The notes under the pieces: model-generated
Databases searched by the model: none
Seen by the model: the letters and a program-made list of their open reading frames with translations, nothing else
Told to the model about the DNA's origin: nothing
Shown: positions 1 to 8,794 of the stretch, piece after piece
How positions within the stretch are numbered: position 1 is the first letter of the stretch
Layout of the letters: each line of letters opens with the position of its first letter
Made by a program: the position numbers and the translations under genes
From: Edwardsiella hoshinae NBRC 105699 = ATCC 33379
GTDB taxonomy: Bacteria; Pseudomonadota; Gammaproteobacteria; Enterobacterales; Enterobacteriaceae
NCBI RefSeq assembly: GCF_000474215.1
Contig: NZ_BAUC01000016.1
Span: 18,066-82,065 of the forward strand
DNA length: 64,000 bases
Direction: 5' to 3'

Positions 1-28
1 TCCCTTGAACTCTCTTGCGCTCCCCGTC

Positions 29-817
29 ATGGAGGTTTGTGTGTTTTCCGATGCCCAACAGCACGATATTAATCTGCTTGCCCGTTTCCTCGCCTGTGAT
101 GAGTTTGCCGGCCAGCGACCGCCGCCGGCCAGCGCCGATCTGCTGATCTTGCTGGGCAATGCCCTGTTAGCGACCGCCCGTGCCAGCTTCGCCGCTGTGC
201 GTGCCGGTGTGGCGCCGCAGCTGCTGATCGCCGGGGGGATTGGTCATTCGACCCCGCTGCTGTATCAGGCGTTGGCGGCCGATCCCGTCACTGCGGGGTT
301 CGCGAGCGCGGGGCGAGCGGAGGCCGAGCTGTTGGCCGCGTTGGCGCGGCAAGAGGCCGGGCTCGATGTGCAGCGCATCTGGCTAGAGACAGCGTCGACC
401 AACTGCGGTGAGAACGCGCGTTTCAGCCGTGCGTTATTGCAGGCGCAGGGGGAAAGACCCACGCGCATCCTGTTGGTACAGGACCCGCTGATGCAACGCC
501 GAACCTTGGCGACCTTTCAACGTGTCTGGCAAGATCAGCCGGAGGTCAGTTTTGCCAGTTGGCCAACCTTTGTTCCACAGCTGGTGTGGCGTGCAGGGCA
601 ATGGTGTATCGACGGTGCGCCGGGCGCACTGTGGTCGCTGCCGCGCTTCATGTCGTTGCTGTTGGGTGAGATCCCGCGTCTGCGTGACGATGCGCAGGGA
701 TACGGGCCGCGTGGGCGCGACTTCATCGCCCATGTCTCACTGCCGGATGAAGTAGAGGCGGCGTTTCAGCGGCTGGCGGCGACGCTGGGGGCGCGTTACG
801 GCTTTCGTCCGGCGTGA
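29..817 (+). CDS. ydcF: YdcF-like DUF218 protein
   Basis: The product is about 262 residues and belongs to the DUF218/YdcF family of small nucleotide-binding-fold proteins of uncertain biochemistry. E. coli YdcF has been reported to bind S-adenosylmethionine. Family signatures are visible: an early ILLGNA strand, GGIGHST, the STNCGENARF block, VQDPLMQRRT, and the C-terminal PRLRDDAQGYGPRGRDF segment that is almost identical to E. coli YdcF. A TTG at 5 is also in frame, but the ATG at 29 gives an N-terminus aligning with the E. coli protein, so I prefer it. The gene starts at the window edge, so an upstream start cannot be excluded. No signal peptide is seen, so it is probably cytoplasmic. It stands alone before modA. 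Confidence 0.85.
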   Translation: MEVCVFSDAQQHDINLLARFLACDEFAGQRPPPASADLLILLGNALLATARASFAAVRAGVAPQLLIAGGIGHSTPLLYQALAADPVTAGFASAGRAEAELLAALARQEAGLDVQRIWLETASTNCGENARFSRALLQAQGERPTRILLVQDPLMQRRTLATFQRVWQDQPEVSFASWPTFVPQLVWRAGQWCIDGAPGALWSLPRFMSLLLGEIPRLRDDAQGYGPRGRDFIAHVSLPDEVEAAFQRLAATLGARYGFRPA

Positions 818-857
818 AGGTAAATGCTAACGGCGTCATAGTTATGATTTTTTTCAG

Positions 858-899
858 TGTCATTGCATGGATTCTCGCCATATAATCCAATACATAACG
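858..899 (+). promoter_or_regulatory. modA promoter with ModE-type operator
   Basis: A perfect -10 hexamer TATAAT at 881-886 follows a weak -35 (TGTCAT, 858-863) with 17 bp spacing. Overlapping the -10 is an imperfect dyad at 876-899. Its left half is CGCCATAT, and its right half read on the other strand is CGTTATGT. Both resemble the CGTTATAT half-site of the ModE repressor that controls modABC in E. coli. Promoter and operator overlap fits repression by molybdate-loaded ModE. The modE gene is not in the window. Confidence 0.65.
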
Positions 900-927
900 A
901 TATCATGGTAAGTAACGGGGAGAGGCG

Positions 928-1695
928 ATGAAAGCGTGGAATAAGTTGATGGCGGGAGCTGTACTGGCTGCCGGGATGTGTCAGGGGGCGCAGGCGGCCG
1001 AGAAGGTCACGGTATTCGCCGCCGCGTCGTTGACCAATGCGTTGCAGGAGATCGCCGCACAGTATCAACAAGGTAAGGATGTTCGCATCGTGACCTCGTT
1101 TGCCTCCTCGTCGACGCTGGCTCGCCAGATCGATCAAGGGGCTCCGGCTGATCTGTTCATCTCCGCCGATCAGAAGTGGATGGATTATGCCATCGATAAG
1201 CAGGCGATGGTCGCTAATACCCGTTACACCCTGCTGGGTAATCAGTTGGTGCTGGTCGCGCCGGCCGATAGCAAGCTGGGTCAGGTCACCATCGACGCAC
1301 AGACCCCGTGGAAGACGCTGTTGGACGGTGGCCGTTTAGCCGTCGGCGATCCGGATCACGTGCCGGCGGGGATCTACGCCAAAGAGTCGTTGCAGAAGTT
1401 GGGAGCCTGGCAGACGCTGGCGCCGTTGATGGCGCGGGCTAACGACGTGCGCGCCGCCTTGGTACTGGTAGAGCGTGGCGAAACGCCGTTGGGGATCGTG
1501 TACGGCTCTGATGCCGTGGCCAGTAAGAAAGTGAAGGTGGTCGGGGTGTTCCCGGCCGACAGCCACAAACCAGTGGAATACCCGATGGCGATCGTCAAGG
1601 GTAAGCAGTCGCCGGCGGTCGATGCCTTCTATGACTACCTGAAGGGGCCACAAGCGGCGACTATTTTTACCCGTTACGGCTTTACCCCGCGTTAA
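928..1695 (+). CDS. modA: Molybdate ABC transporter periplasmic binding protein ModA
   Basis: This 255-residue periplasmic protein captures molybdate (and tungstate) for the ModBC importer, supplying molybdenum cofactor synthesis. An N-terminal signal peptide with a cleavage-like AQA-AE around residues 23-24 is followed by the family start VTVFAAASLTNAL. Further ModA features are QIDQGAPADLFISAD, the VGDPDHVPAGIYAKE block and GIVYGSDA. Length matches E. coli ModA (257 aa). A GGGGAGAGG ribosome site precedes the ATG. It is first in a tight modABC operon, with modB starting 3 bp after its stop. ModE control is likely from the upstream operator. Confidence 0.97.
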   Translation: MKAWNKLMAGAVLAAGMCQGAQAAEKVTVFAAASLTNALQEIAAQYQQGKDVRIVTSFASSSTLARQIDQGAPADLFISADQKWMDYAIDKQAMVANTRYTLLGNQLVLVAPADSKLGQVTIDAQTPWKTLLDGGRLAVGDPDHVPAGIYAKESLQKLGAWQTLAPLMARANDVRAALVLVERGETPLGIVYGSDAVASKKVKVVGVFPADSHKPVEYPMAIVKGKQSPAVDAFYDYLKGPQAATIFTRYGFTPR

Positions 1696-1698
1696 TCC

Positions 1699-2397
1699 GT
1701 GAGTATGTTCCTCAGTCCTTATGAATGGGAAGCCGTGGTGCTCAGCCTACAGGTGGCGGGTACTGCGGTGTTCTTCAGTCTGCCGTTCGGTATTCTCACC
1801 GCCTGGGTGTTGGTCCGTTACCGTTTCCCAGGCAAGGCCTTGCTGGATAGCGTGATCCATCTGCCGCTGGTGCTGCCGCCGGTGGTGATCGGCTACCTGT
1901 TGTTGCTGGCGATGGGGCGTAAAGGGGTGATCGGTGCCTGGTTGTATCACTGGTTCGGTTTCAGTTTCAGTTTCAGTTGGCATGGCGCCGCGCTGGCCTC
2001 GGCGGTGGTGGCTTTCCCGTTGATGGTACGCGCGATCCGTCTGGCCCTGTCCGCCGTCGATCCGCGCCTGGCATTGGCAGCGCGTACCTTGGGAGCCACG
2101 CCACTGCGGGTGTTCTTTACCATCACCCTGCCGCTGTCGTTCCCCGGTATCTTGGCCGGGACGGTGTTGGCTTTCGCTCGCTCATTGGGCGAGTTCGGGG
2201 CTACCATCACCTTCGTCTCCAACATTCCTGGCGAGACGCGCACCATTCCGCTGGCGATGTATACCCTGATCGAAACGCCGGGGGCGGAATTAGAGGCTGC
2301 GCGCCTCTGCGCCATCGCCATCGCCTTGTCGCTGTTGTCCCTGTTACTCTCGGAGTGGCTGGCGCGTTGGAGCCAGAAACGGCTGGGGGGGGCTTGA
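1699..2397 (+). CDS. modB: Molybdate ABC transporter permease ModB
   Basis: ModB is the inner-membrane permease of the molybdate importer, about 232 residues with roughly five hydrophobic segments. The binding-protein-dependent transport (EAA) loop that contacts ModC is seen around residues 130-150 ([20 protein letters not shown]). The segment [17 protein letters not shown] is typical of the family. The annotated start is GTG at 1699. An ATG at 1705 (MFLSPYEW) is an equally reasonable start, differing by two residues. The stop is followed one base later by the modC ATG, indicating translational coupling. Confidence 0.96.
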   Translation: MSMFLSPYEWEAVVLSLQVAGTAVFFSLPFGILTAWVLVRYRFPGKALLDSVIHLPLVLPPVVIGYLLLLAMGRKGVIGAWLYHWFGFSFSFSWHGAALASAVVAFPLMVRAIRLALSAVDPRLALAARTLGATPLRVFFTITLPLSFPGILAGTVLAFARSLGEFGATITFVSNIPGETRTIPLAMYTLIETPGAELEAARLCAIAIALSLLSLLLSEWLARWSQKRLGGA

Positions 2398-2398
2398 G

Positions 2399-3457
2399 AT
2401 GCTGCATGTCGATGTTTGCCAACGTTTAGGCGATCTGGATCTGCGGGTCAATGCCGATCTGCCGGGAGAGGGGATCTGCGCCATTTTCGGGCTTTCTGGC
2501 GCGGGGAAGACGTCGCTGATCAATGCCATCGGTGGGCTGACGCGCCCACAGCAGGGACGCATTGTGCTCAATGGCCGCACATTGGTGGATTGTGAGCGTG
2601 CTATTTATCTGCCGCCAGAGCAGCGGCGCATCGGCTATGTGTTTCAGGATGCACGCCTGTTTCCCCACTACCGGGTGCGCGGCAACCTCACCTACGGCAT
2701 GGCGGAGACGATGCGTGATCAGTTCGATGATATCGTCGAGTTACTGGGGATCTCGGCCTTGTTGAATCGTTTCCCCCGTACCTTGTCCGGCGGTGAGCGC
2801 CAGCGGGTGGCCATCGGGCGCGCGCTGCTGACCGCCCCCGAGTTGCTGCTGATGGACGAGCCATTGGCCTCCCTCGATCTGCCGCGCAAGCGTGAGCTGC
2901 TGCCTTATCTGGAGCGCTTGGCGCGCGATGTCCGTATTCCTATCCTGTACGTCAGCCATAGCATGGAAGAGATCCTGCGTCTGGCGCACCACGTACTGCT
3001 GCTGGATCACGGCCAGATGCGCGCCTTTGGTCGTCTGGAGGAGGTGTGGGCCAGTAGCGCCTTGCGTCCCTGGCTGCAAAAGGAGGAGCCGAGCAGCGTA
3101 CTGAATGTGCGTCTCGCTCACCATCACCCACACTATGCTATGAGCGCGTTAGCCCTCGGCGATCAGTGCCTGTGGGTGGCGCGTCAGGCGGGCGAGCCGG
3201 GGACGCGTCTACGGTTGCGTATCGCGGCGGCGGATGTGTCGCTGGTGCGAGAGGTGCCACGTGCCAGCAGCATTCGCAATATCTTGGCGGTCAGGGTGGT
3301 TGAACTGGTGGAAGTCGACGGGCAGATCGACGTCAAGCTGGCGTTAGCCGATGAGACGCTGTGGGCGCGCATCACGCCTTGGGCCCGCGATGATCTGGGG
3401 CTGGCACCCGGCCAGCACTTGTATGCCCAGATCAAAAGCGTCTCGATCAATCAGTAG
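2399..3457 (+). CDS. modC: Molybdate ABC transporter ATP-binding protein ModC
   Basis: ModC is the cytoplasmic ATPase driving ModB, 352 residues as in E. coli. Walker A (GLSGAGKT) is at residues 31-38, the ABC signature LSGGERQR at 129-136 and Walker B LLLMDEP at 149-155, followed by the H-loop in YVSHSMEE. The C-terminal part (about 285-350) is the Mop domain that binds molybdate and gives feedback control. It is third in the modABC operon. After the stop a small GCCGCG/CGCGGC hairpin (3464-3482) sits between it and the convergent ybhA, without a T-run, so termination there is uncertain. Confidence 0.97.
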   Translation: MLHVDVCQRLGDLDLRVNADLPGEGICAIFGLSGAGKTSLINAIGGLTRPQQGRIVLNGRTLVDCERAIYLPPEQRRIGYVFQDARLFPHYRVRGNLTYGMAETMRDQFDDIVELLGISALLNRFPRTLSGGERQRVAIGRALLTAPELLLMDEPLASLDLPRKRELLPYLERLARDVRIPILYVSHSMEEILRLAHHVLLLDHGQMRAFGRLEEVWASSALRPWLQKEEPSSVLNVRLAHHHPHYAMSALALGDQCLWVARQAGEPGTRLRLRIAAADVSLVREVPRASSIRNILAVRVVELVEVDGQIDVKLALADETLWARITPWARDDLGLAPGQHLYAQIKSVSINQ

Positions 3458-3493
3458 TATCATGCCGCGACGCTAGCGCGGCGTGTCTCCCCC

Positions 3494-4312
3494 TTACAGA
3501 ATGTGGCGGCGCAGGAAGTCGGCGATGGCCGGCGTTTCATTGCTGCCAATGGTTTCTGCGGCGCAGGCCTTGACTTCATCGGCGCTGTTGCCCATGGCAA
3601 CGCCCAGGCCGACTGCCTTCAACATACTGATATCATTGAAATTATCGCCAAATGCAATCACTTGCTCCATGGCGATGCCGCGTGTGGCGGCATACTCTGC
3701 CAGACGCCGTCCCTTGCTGTTGCCCGTCTGCACCACATCGACCTGATCATGCCATGACCACTCGCAAGTCAGGCCAAGATCCCGCTCAATGCCAGCGGCA
3801 AATTCTGCCAGACGCCCCAGATCTTCATCTGACGTGGCAAACTTCCAGATGGCGCTGGCCTGTCCGGCCGCGCTATGCAGATCATCGACCTGTTGCAGTA
3901 TCGGGCGTTGCTCATCCGGCAGGGAGGCTGCCCAGGTGTGAGAGCGCATGACATGGCCGGTCGGCCGCTGATAGAGCATGGCGTTATCGACGTACATGAG
4001 CCCGTGGATCTGTTGCTGCTGTAAGCGATCCAGAACGGCTATGCTCTGATCATGGCGCAGGGGATCGGCCGCCAGTACCTGCCCGGCCGGGTAGTCATAC
4101 AGGTAAGTTCCGTTGCAGCAGATGACCGGCGTATCGAGTTGGAGGGCGCGATAAAACGGATGGATGGCGACATGATGGCGGCCGGTGACGATCATCACCT
4201 CCAGGCCGGCGGCGCGCGCCTCGGCCAGCGCGGCCAGCGACTCCGCGAGGATCTGTTTGCGTGCATTGAGTAGGGTGCCGTCGAGATCGAGGGCGATCAG
4301 GCGATAGTGCAT
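3494..4312 (-). CDS. ybhA: HAD-family sugar/pyridoxal phosphatase YbhA
   Basis: This is a 272-residue Cof-type haloacid-dehalogenase phosphatase. E. coli YbhA dephosphorylates pyridoxal 5'-phosphate and some sugar phosphates. The DLDGTL motif (nucleophile Asp9, acid/base Asp11) opens the protein. A threonine-containing motif II follows (IVTGRHH), and the C-terminal GNSKGRRL and GDNFNDISMLKAVG segments carry the motif III lysine and motif IV aspartates. The cap domain lies between, as in class IIB HADs. Position directly downstream of and convergent with modC is the same as in E. coli. Cytoplasmic, with no signal peptide. Confidence 0.92.
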   Translation of the reverse strand: MHYRLIALDLDGTLLNARKQILAESLAALAEARAAGLEVMIVTGRHHVAIHPFYRALQLDTPVICCNGTYLYDYPAGQVLAADPLRHDQSIAVLDRLQQQQIHGLMYVDNAMLYQRPTGHVMRSHTWAASLPDEQRPILQQVDDLHSAAGQASAIWKFATSDEDLGRLAEFAAGIERDLGLTCEWSWHDQVDVVQTGNSKGRRLAEYAATRGIAMEQVIAFGDNFNDISMLKAVGLGVAMGNSADEVKACAAETIGSNETPAIADFLRRHIL

Positions 4313-4385
4313 GAGCGATACCTTAAGACGAGGGATTCTGCGCTAAATGGTACACCGGATGCTCGCCGGACGACACACCCACGAC

Positions 4386-6146
4386 TCAATAGCCCATCGC
4401 CGCGCCGGCGGGTCGCCTGGCGTCGCTGGCCGCGTACAGGTAACCGGGACGCATCGCCCCGGAGAGCGCGGCGTCGTTGCCGGAGCTGGCCGCCGATGGG
4501 CTGGGCGAGGGTGACAAGGGGGCGCTGACGATGATTTCCGCCGCTCCCCAAGGGGTCTGCTCCTGTAAGGTATAGCCCTGCGCCCTCAGCAGCGCCTGGG
4601 TATCGGGCGAGATCCCGCGTTGTTCGATATACAGGCGATCCGGCACCCCTTGATAATGGATCCGCGCGGCATCGACGGCCTCTTGAGGCGCCATGCCATG
4701 GTCGATGAGATTCAGCGCGTTTTGCAAGAGGATGCTGATGATGCGTGAACCGCCCGGCGAACCGAGCGCCATCACGATCCGGCCCTGCTGTAAAACCAGG
4801 GTCGGTGCCATCGAGGAGAGCGGTCGTTTCCCCGGCGCGATGGCATTTTTCTCGCCCTGTACCAACCCGTACAAGTTGGCGCTGCCCAACTGGGTGGTGA
4901 AATCGTCCATCTCATTATTGAGAAAGAAACCGCCAGGGGCCATGACCAGCGCGCCGAAGCGCCCGTTTAATGTATAGGTGGTCGCGACGGCATTCCCCTG
5001 CTTATCGATCACCGAATAGTGGGTCGTCTCGGGTTTTTCCCGGTTGTTCTGTGGCGTGGCGGGCGGCCTGGCGGCATGGCTGGCGATCCGCCGGCGGATG
5101 TCGGCGGCATACGCCTTACTGAGCAGGCGCGTCAGCGGAATAGCGACGAAGTCGGGGTCCCCCAATAGGGTATTGCGATCTTGATAGGCATAACGCATCG
5201 CTTCGGCCATCCAGCGGATGCTTTGGGCGGAGTTAACCCCCGCCTGGGCGATATCGTACCCCTCTAGAATATTGAGCAGGAGGCACAGCGTAATGCCGCC
5301 CGAGCTGGGCGGAGGCGCGGAAAGGAACTGATAGCCTCGGTAGTCGCAGGCGACGGGCGAACTTTCGCTGATGTGGTAGTCGGCAAAGTCCTGCGGCGTG
5401 ATGATCCCGCCGTTGCGCCGTATAGCCTGGCTGGTGGTCTGGGGTAATGTGCCGCGATAAAAGGCGGCGCTACCTTGGCGGGCGACGGCCTGTAGCGTCG
5501 CCGCCAGCTCTGGTTGCGTCAGGCGGTCGCCGGGTTGCAACGGACTGCCGTCTGGACGGAAAAAGCGTTGGCGTGCCAGGGGATCGGCGTACAGTTGCTC
5601 TCGCTTGCTATCGATGATGTCGGTGTCGCCGCGCGTCAGTATAAATCCGTGCTGGGCAAGGCGAATGGCCGGCGCCATCACCTGCTGGCGGCTGAGGGTG
5701 CCATAGCGTTGTAGCGCATGATCCAACCCGGCGACGGTGCCGGGAACGGCGACGGCAAGTGGGCCGTACAGGCTACTGTCTGGGCGTAATATCCCCTGGT
5801 CGTCGAGATACATATCGGCGCTGGCCGCGGCCGGGGCTCGTTCACGAAAGTTGATAAATGTGTTTTTGCCATCGGTCAGGTGCAGGGTCATAAAGCCGCC
5901 GCCGCCGATATTGCCGCAGCAGGGATTCACCACCGCCAGCGCATACCCCGTCGCGACGGCGGCATCCACGGCGTTGCCCCCCGCTTGGAGGATCTGTACC
6001 CCCACCGCGGAGGCTAAGTGCTGTTCACTGACCACGGCGCCCTGGCGCGCCTCGACGGCGGGCAGGGTCGCCGCGGGTAACAGGCAGGGGAAGATGAGCG
6101 TTAACAGCGCCATGAGAACGGCGCTCAGTGGGGGAAATCGGTTCAT
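4386..6146 (-). CDS. ggt: Periplasmic gamma-glutamyltranspeptidase
   Basis: Ggt cleaves gamma-glutamyl bonds, chiefly of glutathione, and transfers or hydrolyses the glutamyl group. The 586-residue precursor starts at the ATG at 6146, which has a GGAGAG ribosome site. Its first 26 residues form a signal peptide ending near LLPAA. A longer in-frame ORF start at 6224 lacks this logic. The autoprocessing and catalytic threonine is Thr375 in ETTHYSV, where the proenzyme splits into large and small subunits. The small subunit keeps NNEMDDF and the PGGSR oxyanion region. A Ser/Pro-rich insertion lies near the C-terminus before GYLYAASDARRP. E. coli has no ggt at this position, so the locus is an insertion relative to K-12. 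Confidence 0.95.
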   Translation of the reverse strand: MNRFPPLSAVLMALLTLIFPCLLPAATLPAVEARQGAVVSEQHLASAVGVQILQAGGNAVDAAVATGYALAVVNPCCGNIGGGGFMTLHLTDGKNTFINFRERAPAAASADMYLDDQGILRPDSSLYGPLAVAVPGTVAGLDHALQRYGTLSRQQVMAPAIRLAQHGFILTRGDTDIIDSKREQLYADPLARQRFFRPDGSPLQPGDRLTQPELAATLQAVARQGSAAFYRGTLPQTTSQAIRRNGGIITPQDFADYHISESSPVACDYRGYQFLSAPPPSSGGITLCLLLNILEGYDIAQAGVNSAQSIRWMAEAMRYAYQDRNTLLGDPDFVAIPLTRLLSKAYAADIRRRIASHAARPPATPQNNREKPETTHYSVIDKQGNAVATTYTLNGRFGALVMAPGGFFLNNEMDDFTTQLGSANLYGLVQGEKNAIAPGKRPLSSMAPTLVLQQGRIVMALGSPGGSRIISILLQNALNLIDHGMAPQEAVDAARIHYQGVPDRLYIEQRGISPDTQALLRAQGYTLQEQTPWGAAEIIVSAPLSPSPSPSAASSGNDAALSGAMRPGYLYAASDARRPAGAAMGY

Positions 6147-6253
6147 TGTGGCTCTCCATGCGCAATGCCCCGTTGACGGGGACAGGAACCCAACGCGCCG
6201 TGACGGCGGCGCTGGGTTTACCATTGCTTACGGGGGAAGCTGGCGCAACCGAT

Positions 6254-7543
6254 TTAGGGCAAAAAGTGAGCGTCATGCTCGAGTGCCGCACCGATTGTCT
6301 CTGTCAGCCGCGTTAGCTGTGTGGCGCTGATCGGGTAGGGCGGCATCAGGTAGATCAGATGGCCGAAGGGACGGATCCAGACGCCTTGTGCGACGAAGAA
6401 GGCTTGCAGGGCGGCCATATTGACCGGCTGATGCGTCTCCACCACGCCGATAGCGCCGAGCACCCGAGCCTGGCGTACACGGGGGTGCGCATTGAGCGGC
6501 AGTAGCTCCGCACGCAGCTGAGACGCGATGGCGGCGACCTGACCACGCCAGTGCCCCTGCTCGATCAGCTCCAGACTGGCCACCGCCGCGGCGCAGGCCA
6601 GCGGGTTGCCCATAAAGGTAGGGCCATGCATAAAGCAGCCCGCCTCCCCCTCGCTGATGGTGTCGGCAACGGCGCGGGTAGTCAGGGTGGCGGAGAGGGT
6701 CAGGTAGCCGCCAGTCAATGCCTTACCGAGACAGAGAATATCGGGAGTGATGGCGGCGTGGTCGCAGGCGAATAACGCCCCGCTGCGGCCAAAGCCGGTG
6801 GCGATCTCATCGGCGATCAGCAATACCCCGTGGCGGCTACAGGCTTGACGCACGCGTTGCAGGTAACGCGGATGGTAGAAACGCATGCCGCCGGCACCCT
6901 GTACCAGGGGTTCGAGGATCACGGCGGCGATCTCGGTGTGGTGCGCCGCCAGCAGACGGGCGAAGGGGACAAAGTCTGCCTCATCCCACGCGTCGTCGAA
7001 GGCGCATTGCGGTGCCGGGGCGAACAGGTGTTGCGGCAGGTAACCGTGATACAGGCTATGCATCGAGTTATCCGGATCACACACCGCCATAGCACCGAAG
7101 GTATCGCCATGGTAGCCGTGACGCAAGGTGAGGAAGCGCTGACGCGGTTCGCCGCGTGCCTGCCAGTATTGCAACGCCATCTTCAACGCCACTTCCACGG
7201 CGACAGAGCCGGAATCGGCGAGAAACACGCACTCCAATGCCGCCGGTGTCAACGCCACCAGCTTTTGGCACAGCGCCACCGCCGCCGGGTGGGTGATGCC
7301 GCCGAACATGACGTGCGCCATCTGTGTCAGCTGGCGGCTCAGCGCTTGATTCAGGTGCGGATGATTATAGCCGTGGATGGCGGCCCACCAGGAGGACATG
7401 CCGTCCACCAACCGGCGGCCGTCCGCCAGCTGTAGTTCGCAGCCGCTGGCCGCAACGATGGGGTAGACCGGTAACGGCCGGCTCATCGAGGTGTAGGGGT
7501 GCCAGATATGGCGGCGATCGAAGTCGAGTGCGCTGAAATCCAT
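6254..7543 (-). CDS. bioA: Adenosylmethionine-8-amino-7-oxononanoate aminotransferase BioA
   Basis: BioA is a PLP enzyme converting 7-keto-8-aminopelargonate to 7,8-diaminopelargonate with SAM as amino donor, the penultimate step before BioD in biotin synthesis. The 429-residue length equals E. coli BioA. The PLP lysine is Lys274 in CLGKALTGGY, with the upstream ADEIATGFGR Asp that contacts the pyridine nitrogen. The HIWHPYTSM N-terminus is diagnostic. It is transcribed away from bioB, with two BirA-type operators in the 203 bp between them. The ribosome site before the ATG is weak. Confidence 0.98.
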   Translation of the reverse strand: MDFSALDFDRRHIWHPYTSMSRPLPVYPIVAASGCELQLADGRRLVDGMSSWWAAIHGYNHPHLNQALSRQLTQMAHVMFGGITHPAAVALCQKLVALTPAALECVFLADSGSVAVEVALKMALQYWQARGEPRQRFLTLRHGYHGDTFGAMAVCDPDNSMHSLYHGYLPQHLFAPAPQCAFDDAWDEADFVPFARLLAAHHTEIAAVILEPLVQGAGGMRFYHPRYLQRVRQACSRHGVLLIADEIATGFGRSGALFACDHAAITPDILCLGKALTGGYLTLSATLTTRAVADTISEGEAGCFMHGPTFMGNPLACAAAVASLELIEQGHWRGQVAAIASQLRAELLPLNAHPRVRQARVLGAIGVVETHQPVNMAALQAFFVAQGVWIRPFGHLIYLMPPYPISATQLTRLTETIGAALEHDAHFLP

Positions 7544-7551
7544 GGCTTATT

Positions 7552-7585
7552 TGGTCAACCTTACATTTATGGTTAAGGTTGACAT
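7552..7585. promoter_or_regulatory. BirA operator, bioA-proximal
   Basis: TGGTCAACC, 16 bases, GGTTGACAT. This matches the long inverted repeat bound by biotinyl-AMP-loaded BirA (known form TTGTAAACC/GGTTTACAA with a similar spacer). It begins 9 bp upstream of the bioA start codon, so it would overlay the bioA promoter or leader. Confidence 0.75.
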
Positions 7586-7650
7586 TGTAACGCTTTATGC
7601 CGCCGGCGTCATGCCGTGTGCCGTAATCGCGCCCGCGTATCGCGCCGATA

Positions 7651-7684
7651 TTGTCAACCTTTTGGCATTAAGTATGGTTGACAC
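7651..7684. promoter_or_regulatory. BirA operator, bioB-proximal
   Basis: TTGTCAACC, 16 bases, GGTTGACAC. This is the better of the two BirA-type inverted repeats. A candidate bioB promoter starts inside its right arm: -35 TTGACA at 7678-7683 and -10 TACACT at 7700-7705, spacing 16. Repressor bound here would cover the -35. Confidence 0.78.
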
Positions 7685-7705
7685 GTTATTTTCCCGCCTT
7701 ACACT
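7678..7705 (+). promoter_or_regulatory. Candidate bioBFCD promoter
   Basis: Consensus -35 TTGACA (7678-7683), 16 bp spacer, -10 TACACT (7700-7705). It lies 42 bp upstream of the chosen bioB start and overlaps the BirA operator. This is called by sequence match only. Confidence 0.55.
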
Positions 7706-7746
7706 GAGCCGACGATTTACCGACTCATTCGATGGGAGAAGCCACC

Positions 7747-8793
7747 GTGGCAGAGATACCGCATTCCGGGCGCTGGACCTTGGCGCAGGCGCAGGCGCTG
7801 TTTGAATATCCCCTGTTAGAGCTGTTGTTTCAGGCCCAGCAGGTTCACCGCCAACATTTTGACCCGCGTCAGGTGCAGGTGAGCACCCTGCTGTCTATCA
7901 AGACCGGCGCTTGCCCGGAAGACTGCAAATATTGTCCGCAGAGCGCGCGTTACAAGACGGGGCTAGAGGCCGAGCGGCTGATGGAGGTGGAGCAGGTGTT
8001 GGCTTCGGCGCGTCAGGCTCGCGCCGCCGGTTCGACCCGTTTCTGCATGGGGGCGGCGTGGAAGAATCCCCATGAGCGCGATATGCCCTACCTGGAGCAG
8101 ATGGTGCGCGGTGTTAAGGCGTTGGGCATGGAGGCGTGCATGACGCTGGGGGCGTTAAGCGATAGTCAGGCACAGCGCCTGGCGCAGGCGGGCTTGGACT
8201 ACTACAACCATAACCTGGACACCTCGCCGGAATACTACGCCAATATCATTACCACCCGTCGTTACCAAGATCGCCTGGATACCCTAGAGCGCGTGCGCGC
8301 GGCGGGGATCAAGGTATGTTCCGGCGGGATCGTCGGGCTGGGTGAGTCCGAGCGCGATCGTGCCGCCTTGCTCGTGGAGTTGGCCAACCTACCGACGCCG
8401 CCGGAGAGCGTACCGATCAACATGTTGGTGAAAGTGGCGGGAACGCCACTGGCGGATAATCCTGACGTCGAGCCGTTCGACTTCATTCGCACCATCGCCG
8501 CGGCGCGCATCATGATGCCGACCTCGTATGTGCGACTCTCTGCCGGGCGTGAGCAGATGAACGAGCAGACCCAGGCGCTGTGTTTTATGGCCGGGGCTAA
8601 CGCGATCTTCTATGGCTGCCGGCTGCTGACTACCCCTAATCCGGCGGAGGATCGCGATCGGCAGTTGTTCCGTAAACTGGGGTTAAATCCACAGCAGACT
8701 CAGGTGGCTTACGGCGACCAACAGCAACAGCAACACTTGACCGAACAGGTGTTGCATGCCGATAGCGACCTGTTCTACAACGCGGCGCGCTGA
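7747..8793 (+). CDS. bioB: Biotin synthase BioB
   Basis: BioB is a radical-SAM enzyme inserting sulfur into dethiobiotin, the last step of biotin synthesis. From the GTG at 7747 the protein has 348 residues (E. coli 346). An ATG at 7732 is in frame, but the ribosome site GGGAGAA lies between it and the GTG, so the GTG is preferred. The radical-SAM cluster cysteines are Cys56, Cys60 and Cys63 (CPEDCKYC). Other conserved blocks are [23 protein letters not shown] and the Arg of [11 protein letters not shown] that ligands the 2Fe-2S cluster. It is first gene of bioBFCD. Confidence 0.97.
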   Translation: MAEIPHSGRWTLAQAQALFEYPLLELLFQAQQVHRQHFDPRQVQVSTLLSIKTGACPEDCKYCPQSARYKTGLEAERLMEVEQVLASARQARAAGSTRFCMGAAWKNPHERDMPYLEQMVRGVKALGMEACMTLGALSDSQAQRLAQAGLDYYNHNLDTSPEYYANIITTRRYQDRLDTLERVRAAGIKVCSGGIVGLGESERDRAALLVELANLPTPPESVPINMLVKVAGTPLADNPDVEPFDFIRTIAAARIMMPTSYVRLSAGREQMNEQTQALCFMAGANAIFYGCRLLTTPNPAEDRDRQLFRKLGLNPQQTQVAYGDQQQQQHLTEQVLHADSDLFYNAAR

Positions 8794-8794
8794 T

